This document shows, piece by piece, positions 25,494-33,838 of a DNA stretch of 64,000 bases (its first letter is position 1; each line of letters begins with the position of its first letter). A program made the position numbers and the translations under genes. Source of the stretch: Psychrobacillus vulpis (GTDB lineage Bacteria > Bacillota > Bacilli > Bacillales_A > Planococcaceae); assembly GCF_006861825.1 (NCBI RefSeq), contig NZ_VDGI01000005.1, forward strand, positions 1 through 64,000, given 5' to 3'. The notes under the pieces were generated by a model. The model searched no databases. It was not told the DNA's origin and saw nothing but the letters and a program-made list of their open reading frames with translations.

Positions 25494-26201
25494 TTATTGA
25501 CTGTTCATTTGCCCAAAAGGTATCGTTTTTAATGTGAGTAATAATGGTAATCCATTACGATTTATTTCAATTGTAACTTCTTTATCTGCCCCGAGTTCGG
25601 AGATTATTTTTTCTACATCATCATACGAGTGAGTTGCAGTGCCATTTACTTTAGTTATCATATCTCCAACTTGAATATGACTATCTGCAGGAGTATTTGG
25701 TTGTACTTTCACGACTCTTGACCCTAACACTTCCCCCATTTTATATGTTCGATGCAAAATCCCAATCCAACTTCTCCAAAATTTTGAACGGATATCGATT
25801 CCTTCTTCATAGATACTTTTTAGGTTTAGCATAAATTGATAAGTTCCGAATAGCATATTATCCATTTCCATCATACCAATATCACCTACCCAAGAACCGG
25901 TATATTCTATAGATACTAAGGATCCTTTATCTTGAGGGGTGATTGTCCAAATGGTTAAGTCGTCGTCATCTTCTCTCTTTAACACTAATTTTTTGTGTTC
26001 TTCCAGTTCGACAATAGTGCCAATATAACTAACACCCCAACCATAATCGAGGCTCACTTGGCCACCTATTCGAATATCTAGCTCGCAGCTCTTTGTTTCC
26101 CATTTATTCCGTTCCTCACTAATCGTTAATGCTTTCCATATTCTCTCTGGTGAAGCCTTTACAAAAATTTCTCTTTGCACCGAATTAATGACTTTCTCCA
26201 T
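25494..26201 (-). CDS. SRPBCC (AHSA1-like) domain protein with C-terminal PDZ domain
   Basis: A 235-residue cytoplasmic protein. Residues 1-140 are a START/AHSA1-like fold (EIFVKASPERIWKALTISEE, DYGWGVSYIGTIVELEEHKK). Residues 155-235 look like a PDZ domain (GSRVVKVQPNTPADSHIQVG, then ITKVNGTATHSYDDV). PDZ modules usually join secreted proteases, so this pairing is unusual. No signal peptide is seen. It overlaps the ArsR regulator gene by 17 bases, and that regulator-AHSA1 pairing is common. Confidence 0.82.
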   Translation of the reverse strand: MEKVINSVQREIFVKASPERIWKALTISEERNKWETKSCELDIRIGGQVSLDYGWGVSYIGTIVELEEHKKLVLKREDDDDLTIWTITPQDKGSLVSIEYTGSWVGDIGMMEMDNMLFGTYQFMLNLKSIYEEGIDIRSKFWRSWIGILHRTYKMGEVLGSRVVKVQPNTPADSHIQVGDMITKVNGTATHSYDDVEKIISELGADKEVTIEINRNGLPLLLTLKTIPFGQMNSQ

Positions 26202-26508
26202 TATTATCCTCCTCTAAATAGTCCTTTAACTTTACAAGCTTGTTTTCTAAAATAGAACCTAGCTCATGCTGAAGCTTTTGGTAATGATCATAAAAAACCT
26301 CGCGTTTCAAACGGTAGAAGCAGTATCTTCCATCCCTTCGTTCTGTAATCAGATTCTCTTCGATTAGAATGGCAAGGTGCTTTTTGAGAGCAGGCTGAGA
26401 GATGGAGAAATTCGCAACAAGTTCAGATTGAGTAAGTTCTTTATGAGACACTAAAGTTAGTGTTCGTCTACGTATAGGGTCTGATATTGCCCGATAAAAG
26501 TCCGTCAT
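26185..26508 (-). CDS. ArsR-family transcriptional regulator
   Basis: A 107-residue winged-helix regulator (YRAISDPIRRRTLTLVSHKE, SISQPALKKHLAILIEENLI, RRDGRYCFYRL). No cysteine pair typical of metal sensors is present, so it belongs to the non-metal ArsR group that partners AHSA1 proteins. The ATG at 26508 follows TGGAGG by six bases; the frame opens five codons earlier without a site. Confidence 0.88.
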   Translation of the reverse strand: MTDFYRAISDPIRRRTLTLVSHKELTQSELVANFSISQPALKKHLAILIEENLITERRDGRYCFYRLKREVFYDHYQKLQHELGSILENKLVKLKDYLEEDNNGESH

Positions 26509-26525
26509 AGAAAGCCTCCACATCG

Positions 26526-26543
26526 TATAACCTTTTGGTTATA
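26526..26543. promoter_or_regulatory. Palindrome upstream of the ArsR gene
   Basis: TATAACC-TTTT-GGTTATA, a perfect 7-base inverted repeat 18 bases before the ArsR start. It is a likely autoregulatory operator. Several ArsR regulators bind such AT-rich palindromes. Confidence 0.6.
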
Positions 26544-26576
26544 TGATAAATATACTAAATAGTTAGAAAAATGTAA

Positions 26577-26621
26577 ATAAAAAAAGGAGTAGTTTCCAAC
26601 ATTTCGGGAACTACTCCTTTT
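26577..26621 (-). terminator. Terminator of ppiB, minus strand
   Basis: GGAGTAGTTTCC and GGGAACTACTCC pair; on the minus strand the hairpin is followed by a run of seven T. Confidence 0.75.
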
Positions 26622-26686
26622 GTGCAGATTCAGATGCCAGCCATCGTAGCAGAAGAACGCTAAGTTGGCGTCTTACACAATAATTA

Positions 26687-27127
26687 TTATTCTGCGTCGA
26701 ATACTTCTACTTTTTCCATTTTAGCGCCGTTTGACATAGCTTTAGCTACTTCAAGACCACTTGTTACTTTACCGAAAACAGTATGAACACCATTTAAATG
26801 TGGTTGTGGTTCATGCACGATGAAGAACTGGCTTGAGCCTGTATCTTTTCCAGCGTGCGCCATTGATAGGCTACCTGCCTCATGTTTATGTGGGTTTCCA
26901 GCAGTTTCACATTTAATTGTTTTACCGCTGCCGCCCATACCAGTTCCAGTTGGGTCGCCACCTTGGCTTACAAAACCAGGAATAACACGGTGGAAAATAA
27001 CCCCGTTGTAAAATCCACTGTTTGCTAGTTCTTCAAAGTTTGCTACTGTGTTAGGTGCTTCATTTGGGAATAAATCAAATTCGATTTTCTCGCCAGAATC
27101 CATTAAAAAATATCCTTTTTTCGCCAT
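26687..27127 (-). CDS. ppiB: Peptidyl-prolyl cis-trans isomerase, cyclophilin type
   Basis: A 146-residue cytoplasmic cyclophilin. Active-site segments are present: [39 protein letters not shown] and HTVFGKV. The ATG at 27127 follows AAAGGAGTG; upstream in-frame codons to 27217 lack a site and would overlap ywbE. Length is that of PpiB. It is a single gene, divergent from ywbE. Confidence 0.93.
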   Translation of the reverse strand: MAKKGYFLMDSGEKIEFDLFPNEAPNTVANFEELANSGFYNGVIFHRVIPGFVSQGGDPTGTGMGGSGKTIKCETAGNPHKHEAGSLSMAHAGKDTGSSQFFIVHEPQPHLNGVHTVFGKVTSGLEVAKAMSNGAKMEKVEVFDAE

Positions 27128-27205
27128 TCTAAACACTCCTTTTTCAAATAAATCCTTCATAAGTATAGCACGAAAGTGGTACGATACAAAAAGAGGTGAA
27201 TCATT

Positions 27206-27400
27206 ATGAACGGACAAAATAGAAAAGATGTGAGACCAGGACTAGAAGTAAATATCATTTTGAAAAAAGACCAACGAACTGGTGAAAAAACAAGAGGAAT
27301 TGTTAAAGATCTATTAACGAATTCGTCCTTTCATCCACATGGTATAAAAGTACGTTTAGAGGATGGACAAATTGGTAGGGTTTGTGAAATATTAAGTTAA
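27206..27400 (+). CDS. ywbE: YwbE family protein
   Basis: A 64-residue protein of the YwbE family (DUF2196): [40 protein letters not shown] and [11 protein letters not shown]. It looks like a small beta-barrel of SH3/OB type, function unknown. The ATG follows AAGAGGTG. It lies 30 bases before the aminoacylase gene and may be transcribed with it. Confidence 0.88.
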   Translation: MNGQNRKDVRPGLEVNIILKKDQRTGEKTRGIVKDLLTNSSFHPHGIKVRLEDGQIGRVCEILS

Positions 27401-27430
27401 TCAGAAAAGTGAAAAAGGAGAGCGTACATC

Positions 27431-28534
27431 ATGCAAGTAGAATCACAAATATTACAATGGTTTAATCATTTTCATGAAAATCCAGAAGTAAGCTGGAAGG
27501 AATACGAAACAACAAACAAGCTTGCAGAAATATTGGATGAGTTACAAATACCTTATCGTCGTTTCGACGATGTGACAGGATTACTCGCTGAAATTGGAGA
27601 AGGAGACGAAGTCATTGCTGTTCGAGCGGACATTGATGCACTTTGGCAAGAAGTAGATGGTGTATATCGCGCGAATCATTCATGTGGGCATGATGCAAAT
27701 ATATCAATGGTTTTAGGAGCGTTATTATTAATTAAAAATGAAAAGCTAAACAAACGTATACGTTTTATATTTCAACCAGCTGAAGAAAAAGGAAATGGTG
27801 CCAACGCAATGATTGATCGAGGTGCACTTGAAGATGTAACGCATTTGTTTGGCGTTCATTTACGACCAATCGAAGAGCTTCCATTTGGAAAAGTTTCTCC
27901 AGCTATTCATCATGGAGCAGCAATGTTTTTGGAAGGAAAAATAGTTGGAATCGATGCGCATGGTGCACGTCCACATCAAGGCAAAAATGCAATTGACGTG
28001 ACGGTGGCAATTCATCAAGCACTGAAAAACTTATATTTTTCACCATTTGAAGCTTATTCCGCTAAACTTACAAAAATTCAAGCAGGTGGAGATAGTGCAA
28101 ATATCATCCCAGGTACAGCAACATTTTCGATTGATGCTCGTGCAGCAAAGAATGATATCTTGTTTAAGATGAAAGACCATATAGAGAAAGATTTACAAGC
28201 AATCAAGCAATTGTTTGATATTGACATAGAGTGGGAATGGCAAGACATAACACCAGGAGCTGAAGTGTCTGGAGAAGCAGCAACTATCGCTAGAGAAGGA
28301 ATTATAGAAGTAGTTGGAATAGAAAACCTTGCTGAAGAAGTAATAACCTCTGGAAGCGATGATTTTCACTTTTACACGATTAGACATCCGGAAGTGAAAG
28401 CTGCAATGATTGGGGTTGGAGCAGACCTTGCACCGGGATTACATCATCCGAATATGACGTTTGATCATGCTTCGCTTACAATTGGAGCAAAAGTTATAGC
28501 GAAAACGCTTTCAATTATTTCTAAAAAGGATTGA
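27431..28534 (+). CDS. M20-family amidohydrolase/aminoacylase
   Basis: A 367-residue metal-dependent hydrolase of the M20D amidohydrolase group, which removes acyl groups from amino acids or splits small amides. Metal ligands: NHSCGHDANIS, PAEEKGNGA, GVHLRP and the C-terminal HHPNMTFDH. A dimerisation domain occupies residues 175-285 (IVGIDAHGARPHQGKNAIDV). ATG follows AAAGGAG. Neighbours (NhaC transporter, dipeptide epimerase) point to use of peptides or acylated amino acids. Confidence 0.87.
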   Translation: MQVESQILQWFNHFHENPEVSWKEYETTNKLAEILDELQIPYRRFDDVTGLLAEIGEGDEVIAVRADIDALWQEVDGVYRANHSCGHDANISMVLGALLLIKNEKLNKRIRFIFQPAEEKGNGANAMIDRGALEDVTHLFGVHLRPIEELPFGKVSPAIHHGAAMFLEGKIVGIDAHGARPHQGKNAIDVTVAIHQALKNLYFSPFEAYSAKLTKIQAGGDSANIIPGTATFSIDARAAKNDILFKMKDHIEKDLQAIKQLFDIDIEWEWQDITPGAEVSGEAATIAREGIIEVVGIENLAEEVITSGSDDFHFYTIRHPEVKAAMIGVGADLAPGLHHPNMTFDHASLTIGAKVIAKTLSIISKKD

Positions 28535-28570
28535 CGATAAGTAAATTTGGCTTTATCATTACCCTATTAG

Positions 28571-28587
28571 CGACGAATAAACGACAA
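28571..28587. promoter_or_regulatory. CGAC-N7-CGACAA motif before nhaC
   Basis: Direct repeat CGAC, seven bases, CGACAA. The same motif with identical spacing occurs at 31377-31393 between the divergent regulator and epimerase genes. It is a candidate operator for the regulator encoded at 30104. Confidence 0.6.
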
Positions 28588-28625
28588 TTAGGAATTGTTG
28601 CAAAAGTGGCAAAGGGGGAAATAGT

Positions 28626-30065
28626 ATGGGAGAAAAAGATAAAGTATCTATCAAAAAGGAAATTTCTTTAATATGGGCGATTGTTCCTTTGCTAGTGATG
28701 ATAGCTTGCATGTATATAGCGGTAGTACGATTAGAACAGGGGCCGCATATTCCGTTAATAATAGGAACATCAGTAGCTGCATTAGTAGCCTGGAAGCATG
28801 GATTTAGATGGAATGACATTGAAGAAATGATGTACAAAGGAATTAAACTTGCATTACCAGCAGTTGTAATCATTATGTTAGTAGGTTTAACAATTGGTTC
28901 TTGGATTGGTGGCGGAGTAGTTGCTACTATGATCTATTTTGGCCTTAAAATTATTACTCCAGCATTGTTTTTAGTGACGATTTGCATAATTTGTATGATT
29001 GTATCACTTGCAATCGGTAGTTCTTGGTCCACTATGGGAACAATTGGTGTTGCTGGGATGGGAATTGGACTTAGTATGGGAATACCAGCCCCGATTATTG
29101 CGGGAGCAGTTATCTCAGGTGCTTATTTTGGAGATAAGATGTCCCCTCTATCGGACACAACAAATTTAGCAGCTGGGTTAACGAACACAAATCTATTTGT
29201 ACATATTCGACATATGTTCTATACGACGGTACCGGGGATTCTTATAGCTTTGAGTGTATATGGCTTTTTAGGTATGAAGTATAAGAACAGCAATATCGAT
29301 CAGGAGGGCATTCTTCAAACAATTTCCATGTTGGAGAAGAGCTTTGTCATTTCTCCTTGGTTATTATTAATACCAGTAGCTGTAATTGTACTTGTTGCCA
29401 TGAAGGTTCCAGCAATACCAGCTCTAGTTATCGGGATTATCTTAGGATCGTTAGCTCAAGTATTTGTGCAAGGTGGTACTCTTGCTGAAGCAATCGGAGC
29501 ACTTCAAAGTGGTTTTGTTATTGAAACTGGAAATGCTATGGTAGATGATTTATTTAACCGTGGTGGTTTAGATTCCATGATGTATACTGTATCGATGACG
29601 CTTGTCGCAATGACATTCGGAGGGATATTAGAATATTCTGGTATGCTTCAATCCATTATGAATCAAATACTTAAATTAGCAAAATCAGCAGGTACATTAG
29701 TAGCATCCACAATTTTAGCTTGTTTCACAACGAATGCAACTTGCTCGGAGCAATACATTTCAATCGTTGTACCTGCACGAATGTTTTCAAATGCTTATAC
29801 GAAAATGGGGTTACACTCCAAAAACCTTTCTCGTGCATTAGAAGATGGAGGAACACTTACTTCAGTCTTTATACCGTGGAATACTTGCGGAGTCTTTATT
29901 TTAGGGACTTTAGGGGTAAGTGCGTTTGAGTATGCTCCTTATGCAATTTTAAATTACGTTGTGCCGCTTTTATCTATTGGGTATGCTATAACTGGTTTCA
30001 CCATTCAGAAATTAACGAAATCAGAAATAGCAGAAATTCAAGAGAGAGAAGCTTTACAAGGTTAA
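28626..30065 (+). CDS. nhaC: Na+/H+ antiporter family transporter, NhaC type
   Basis: An integral-membrane antiporter (479 aa) with about 11-12 spans. Conserved NhaC segments include SLAIGSSWSTMGTIGVAG, SGAYFGDKMSPLSDTTNLAA and LACFTTNATCSEQY. Family members exchange Na+ for H+ or act as Na+-linked amino acid/malate transporters. Placement between an aminoacylase and a dipeptide epimerase makes uptake of a peptide or acyl-amino-acid a fair alternative. The ATG follows AAAGGGGGAAAT. Confidence 0.87.
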   Translation: MGEKDKVSIKKEISLIWAIVPLLVMIACMYIAVVRLEQGPHIPLIIGTSVAALVAWKHGFRWNDIEEMMYKGIKLALPAVVIIMLVGLTIGSWIGGGVVATMIYFGLKIITPALFLVTICIICMIVSLAIGSSWSTMGTIGVAGMGIGLSMGIPAPIIAGAVISGAYFGDKMSPLSDTTNLAAGLTNTNLFVHIRHMFYTTVPGILIALSVYGFLGMKYKNSNIDQEGILQTISMLEKSFVISPWLLLIPVAVIVLVAMKVPAIPALVIGIILGSLAQVFVQGGTLAEAIGALQSGFVIETGNAMVDDLFNRGGLDSMMYTVSMTLVAMTFGGILEYSGMLQSIMNQILKLAKSAGTLVASTILACFTTNATCSEQYISIVVPARMFSNAYTKMGLHSKNLSRALEDGGTLTSVFIPWNTCGVFILGTLGVSAFEYAPYAILNYVVPLLSIGYAITGFTIQKLTKSEIAEIQEREALQG

Positions 30066-30068
30066 GAG

Positions 30069-30105
30069 AAAAAGGAAAGTTCAGCAAAAGCGAACTTTCC
30101 TTTTT
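30069..30105. terminator. Bidirectional terminator between nhaC and the regulator gene
   Basis: AAAAAGGAAAGTTC and GAACTTTCCTTTTT form a 14-base stem with A- and T-rich ends, serving both convergent genes. Confidence 0.85.
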
Positions 30106-31348
30106 ACACATAAGTAGGAAAATTAATTTCATATACTGCACGGGGACGTCCTTGTTGGTAAGTCATTTCTTCCCCAATAATATGAGCATATCCATGATTT
30201 ACAAGCTTTTTCAAGATTCGCTCCGTTGTCCGTCTACTTACTTGTAAATAGATTTCTAAATCATATGCTGTAAATTCAGTAGATTTGTGTGAACGGCTAA
30301 ACTGCATAATTTTAGATAGATTAGCTGGACTTAATGTTGTTTCTTTTGCTAATTGAGCAAGCACTGGGTCATTTGTTTTTAGCTGCACTTGTTTTTGATT
30401 GTTTGGATATGGTCCTAACAATTCTTTATTGTCTGTTATTAAATAGGCCGTATTCTCTGCCACGTAAGGGAGGGCGTCCTTCGCATTTTTCGTTGCCTCG
30501 GTGACTGTTTTGCCAAATCCAAATGCCACCTTTAATGGAGAGGAAACAAGATTTAGCCAAGTATTTATCGTATTGTTTTCCAGTGCTTTTTGAACAGCAC
30601 CTTGTGTAGAAAAAAGAGTATAAAAATAATCCTCGCTTTTTACAACACTTGCATGAATGGAGCTTGAAATTTTCTTTAATACTTCATCCGAAATAGTACT
30701 ATCATTCATTAATTGTATATAACCGACAGCAATTTTGGCAGACTGACTTTTTGCAAGAAGTGCCATTGATTTGGTCTCTTCAATCCCTTTTATTATAGAA
30801 CTTTTAGGATCAATCATAGGAATAACAGATATATTATTTACTCGTAATTCTTGATATACTGCATGAATACTAGTTATTGCAAGTGATGACTGTCCGTTCT
30901 CTTGCAATTTAGAATGAAATGCAACAACTTCCTGTAAGTTAAATGTAGGATCAATTATCATCATATAAGGGTGTTGCTCCGATTGCCCAACATCTTGAAG
31001 TAGGCCATGCACAAGTTGTGGTTCTATTAAATCTATTGATATCTCCTGAATAGGAATAAAATTAGAATAGCAAGTAGATAATAATGTTGTAGCTATAGCT
31101 GTACCATCTTGTTTTAAGTAATGGGTAGGTACAGGTAGTTGCTCTCTCCGCTCTTTCGTATATAAGTAAGGTAGAGATCCTGAGAAAAATACCGCATCAC
31201 ATGGTGTAATATTTGGGACAATATCTATTGCTTCGATGGGCGAATTATAGATATAATAATCCAAACGGATAGTAGGCAGTTCCTCTTCTAATTGCTTTAG
31301 ACGCTCAATAAAATCGGTAGATCCAAGTACTGCAATGCGTGTAATCAT
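30104..31348 (-). CDS. HTH regulator with large N-terminal sensor region, family not recognised
   Basis: A 414-residue cytoplasmic protein. The first ~140 residues look like a receiver or PrpR-like sensor fold (TRIAVLGSTDFIERL, CDAVFFSGSLPYLY). Residues ~190-320 resemble a degenerate GGDEF/GTP cyclohydrolase III-like cyclase fold (FGFGKTVTEATKNAKDALPY). The C terminus is a winged helix (YDLEIYLQVSRRTTERILKK, VNHGYAHIIGE). The ATG at 31348 follows AGGGGTG. It is divergent from the epimerase gene and shares an operator-like motif with it and nhaC, so it probably controls the whole peptide-use locus. Confidence 0.75.
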   Translation of the reverse strand: MITRIAVLGSTDFIERLKQLEEELPTIRLDYYIYNSPIEAIDIVPNITPCDAVFFSGSLPYLYTKERREQLPVPTHYLKQDGTAIATTLLSTCYSNFIPIQEISIDLIEPQLVHGLLQDVGQSEQHPYMMIIDPTFNLQEVVAFHSKLQENGQSSLAITSIHAVYQELRVNNISVIPMIDPKSSIIKGIEETKSMALLAKSQSAKIAVGYIQLMNDSTISDEVLKKISSSIHASVVKSEDYFYTLFSTQGAVQKALENNTINTWLNLVSSPLKVAFGFGKTVTEATKNAKDALPYVAENTAYLITDNKELLGPYPNNQKQVQLKTNDPVLAQLAKETTLSPANLSKIMQFSRSHKSTEFTAYDLEIYLQVSRRTTERILKKLVNHGYAHIIGEEMTYQQGRPRAVYEINFPTYV

Positions 31349-31376
31349 TGACGCACCCCTTTTTTTATTTTTTAAA

Positions 31377-31393
31377 CGACTATTTAACGACAA
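31377..31393. promoter_or_regulatory. CGAC-N7-CGACAA motif in the regulator/epimerase divergent region
   Basis: CGAC, seven bases, CGACAA, identical in layout to the copy at 28571-28587. Its location fits a site controlling both the regulator and the epimerase. Confidence 0.6.
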
Positions 31394-31439
31394 CTATAAC
31401 TGGAAAAATTAAACTTGTAAAGAAAGTAGGAAAAATAAA

Positions 31440-32552
31440 TTGAAAATTAAAGAAATTGATATTTATGCTATTAGATTACCATTAGTAGACCCATTTATCA
31501 TTAGCTATCACACGTATGATGATATGCCATCTATTATTGTTAAACTTACAACTGAGGAAGGGCTAGTCGGTTACGGAGAAGCTGTTGCGGATGAGCATGT
31601 AACAGGAGAAACGTGGGAAAGCACATATGCATTATTGCAAAATACTTTGGCGCCATTGTTAATCGGAGAGAATCCAATGGAGTTTGAACGTTTGCATGAA
31701 AAGATGGATAAAGCAGTTTATCAAGCACCTGCTGCAAAAGCGGCTATTGATATAGCGTGCTACGATGTAGTAGGAAAGAAATTAGGTGTGCCAGTTTATC
31801 AGCTACTTGGTGGGCGATACCATGAGAAGTTTCCTATTACTCATGTATTAAGTATTGGAACACCGGAGTCGATGGCAGCAGAAGCGGAAAGTCGAATAAA
31901 AGAAGGCTATTCATCGTTTAAAATGAAAGTCGGCACAGAAGTACAAGCAGATGTTAAACGTATTCAAGCTGTACGTGAAAAAGTAGGCGAAGACATCGCA
32001 ATTCGTGTAGATGTGAACCAAGGATGGAAAAATAGTGCCAATACAATTACAGCAATGCGTCAACTAGAGCATACGGGATTAGATTGGTTGGAGCAGCCAG
32101 TAGTTGCAGATGATTTTAATGGTATGGTAGAAATTAAGGCTAAAACAAGTACGCCACTTATGATGGATGAAGGCTTAAGAGGAATTCGAGATATGCGCGA
32201 ATTAATCGAGAAACAAGCGGCACATAAAGTAAATATTAAACTAATGAAATGTGGAGGAATTTATCCAGCAATGAAGCTTGCACATATGGCAGAAATGGCA
32301 GGAATAGAATGTCAAATCGGTTCTATGGTAGAGTCTTCTATTGGATCAGCAGCAGGATTCCACGTAGCATTTTCGAAAAAAGCGTTTACGAGTGTAGAGT
32401 TAACTGGGCCACTTAAATTCTCAAAAGATGTAGGGAATCTACATTATGATGTGCCATTTATTAAGTTAAATGAACAACCTGGTTTAGGAATTGAAATTGA
32501 TGAGGCTGTTTTACAAGAGCTAACTGAGTATTCCACTAAAGTGACAAAGTAA
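31440..32552 (+). CDS. Dipeptide epimerase (L-Ala-D/L-Glu epimerase-like)
   Basis: A 370-residue enolase-superfamily enzyme that inverts the alpha carbon of dipeptides. The KxK motif is SSFKMKVG near residue 160, metal ligands are in IRVDVNQGW, WLEQPV and LMMDEGLRG, and the second-face Lys is in VNIKLMKCGG. This is the muconate lactonizing/dipeptide epimerase subgroup. The start is TTG at 31440 with a weak AGTAGG site. It probably recycles murein peptides. Confidence 0.88.
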   Translation: MKIKEIDIYAIRLPLVDPFIISYHTYDDMPSIIVKLTTEEGLVGYGEAVADEHVTGETWESTYALLQNTLAPLLIGENPMEFERLHEKMDKAVYQAPAAKAAIDIACYDVVGKKLGVPVYQLLGGRYHEKFPITHVLSIGTPESMAAEAESRIKEGYSSFKMKVGTEVQADVKRIQAVREKVGEDIAIRVDVNQGWKNSANTITAMRQLEHTGLDWLEQPVVADDFNGMVEIKAKTSTPLMMDEGLRGIRDMRELIEKQAAHKVNIKLMKCGGIYPAMKLAHMAEMAGIECQIGSMVESSIGSAAGFHVAFSKKAFTSVELTGPLKFSKDVGNLHYDVPFIKLNEQPGLGIEIDEAVLQELTEYSTKVTK

Positions 32553-32566
32553 GAGGAAGTGTTGAC

Positions 32567-33256
32567 ATGAAAGAATGGAAGGGCAAGCTTGGCGAGAAAG
32601 AATATGTAGTTCGAGAGCTGACAACGGAGAGTATGGACAGCATTTTAAGTATACAGGATAAAGTTCTTGAAACTCTCACAAACAAAGAGTTCCTTCAACC
32701 ATTAACAAAAGAAGAATTTGTACATTCTATTGAGAATGCTTTAATGGTTGGTGTTTTCGTGGGTGAGGAGTTAATCGCTTTTCGCGCATTAGCTATACCG
32801 GAAATAGATGAACATCACTTAGGATATGACATTGGACTTCAAACAGAACAATTGGACAACGTTGTCTATCAAGAAATTACGAATGTTCACCCAGATTATC
32901 GTGGATTCGGATTGCAAAAAAAACTAGGTGTTATCGTAATGGAACTTTTAGACGCATCTCCATTTACGCATGTATGTGCAACAGTGGCACCGTTTAATAT
33001 AGCAAGTTTAAAGGACAAACTAAGCCAAGGTATGGTTATTGGAGCTCTAAAAAAGAAATACGGAGAAATGTTGCGTTATGTATTTTATAAAAAACTGCAT
33101 GAAGATCGTGTAGTAGGTAACGAAGTTTTGGAAATCAATATGGATGACACTGCAAAACAACGGCAACTACTTGAAGAAGGCTGGATAGGAATAAGCATTT
33201 TGCAAAAAGAAGATGATTGGTACGTTACGTTTGAAAAGCGAGGAACGTACATATAA
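32567..33256 (+). CDS. GNAT-family acetyltransferase
   Basis: A 229-residue acetyltransferase. The acetyl-CoA loop is HPDYRGFGLQKKLGV near residue 110 (R-G-x-G-L). The region VCATVAPFNIASLKDKLSQG is typical of the group annotated next to dipeptide or peptidase genes. It may detoxify an amino acid or peptide amine (inference). The ATG lies 14 bases after the epimerase stop, following AGAGGAAGT. Confidence 0.8.
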   Translation: MKEWKGKLGEKEYVVRELTTESMDSILSIQDKVLETLTNKEFLQPLTKEEFVHSIENALMVGVFVGEELIAFRALAIPEIDEHHLGYDIGLQTEQLDNVVYQEITNVHPDYRGFGLQKKLGVIVMELLDASPFTHVCATVAPFNIASLKDKLSQGMVIGALKKKYGEMLRYVFYKKLHEDRVVGNEVLEINMDDTAKQRQLLEEGWIGISILQKEDDWYVTFEKRGTYI

Positions 33257-33262
33257 AAAAGG

Positions 33263-33301
33263 AAAACACCTAGGGATTCATAATGAATCCCTAGGTGTTT
33301 T
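33263..33301 (+). terminator. Strong terminator of the epimerase operon
   Basis: AAAACACCTAGGGATTCA and its exact inverse (18-base stem) with a three-base loop, T-rich distal arm. Confidence 0.88.
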
Positions 33302-33838
33302 AGACTGTATACAGTCTTATTTAATTTAAAATAAATTAATGATTGAAAGAAGTAGATATTCGCTGCGGGGAAACACTTTCTGTTGACGCGACTTGAGCCT
33401 CTTCGTTCCCTAAGCTCGAGGGCACTGAAAAAGTCCCTATGATTCGACTTTGCTAGATGTGGTTGTCCAATAACCGAATAAATAAGAAAATCGTTGCAAT
33501 GGCTCCCTTTCCGCGGGCATTGCCTCAGCCTCCTCGCTGCGCTGCGGGTCTTCGGCTAATGCTATTCCCGCAGGAGTGTCGCCTTTTTCAACGATTTTCT
33601 AAAACTAAAAAAGTAGAGTGTGGATTGTAGAGAGATCCCCCTCTACTTTTCTAGTTTTTGAGAAACCCCATTTTTATTCGCTCTAAATTTCTAATAGTTC
33701 AGTAATTAGTATGAGACTCACTCAAGACCAATGGCTGAATTCAAAATAGGAAAAATGAATTATAGTGAGAATAATAAGAAAATAGCTGGAGACAACTTAG
33801 GATTAATGTTAGCTCCACAGTATAAGGGGCGCAATACA
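33302..33838. other. Repeat-rich intergenic region
   Basis: Contains a repeat fragment at about 33360-33440, a full family A element (33485-33600), and a following segment AGTAGAGTGTGGATTG...CCCTCTACTTTT that reappears after the family A copy near 60905-60940. An open frame from 33731 lacks a ribosome site and is treated as non-coding up to 33838. Confidence 0.65.
33485..33600. repeat. Family A GC-rich palindromic repeat
   Basis: AGAAAATCGTTGCAATGG at the left end and TTCAACGATTTTCT at the right end enclose the shared core (CCCTTTCCGCGGGCATTGCC, CCCGCAGGAGTGTCGCC). The left arm has one change (GCAA for GAAA). Confidence 0.85.

Noticed and set aside
33731-33838. N-terminal extension of the MFS exporter
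   Set aside because: No ribosome site and hydrophilic content unlike the family; ATG 33839 fits better.
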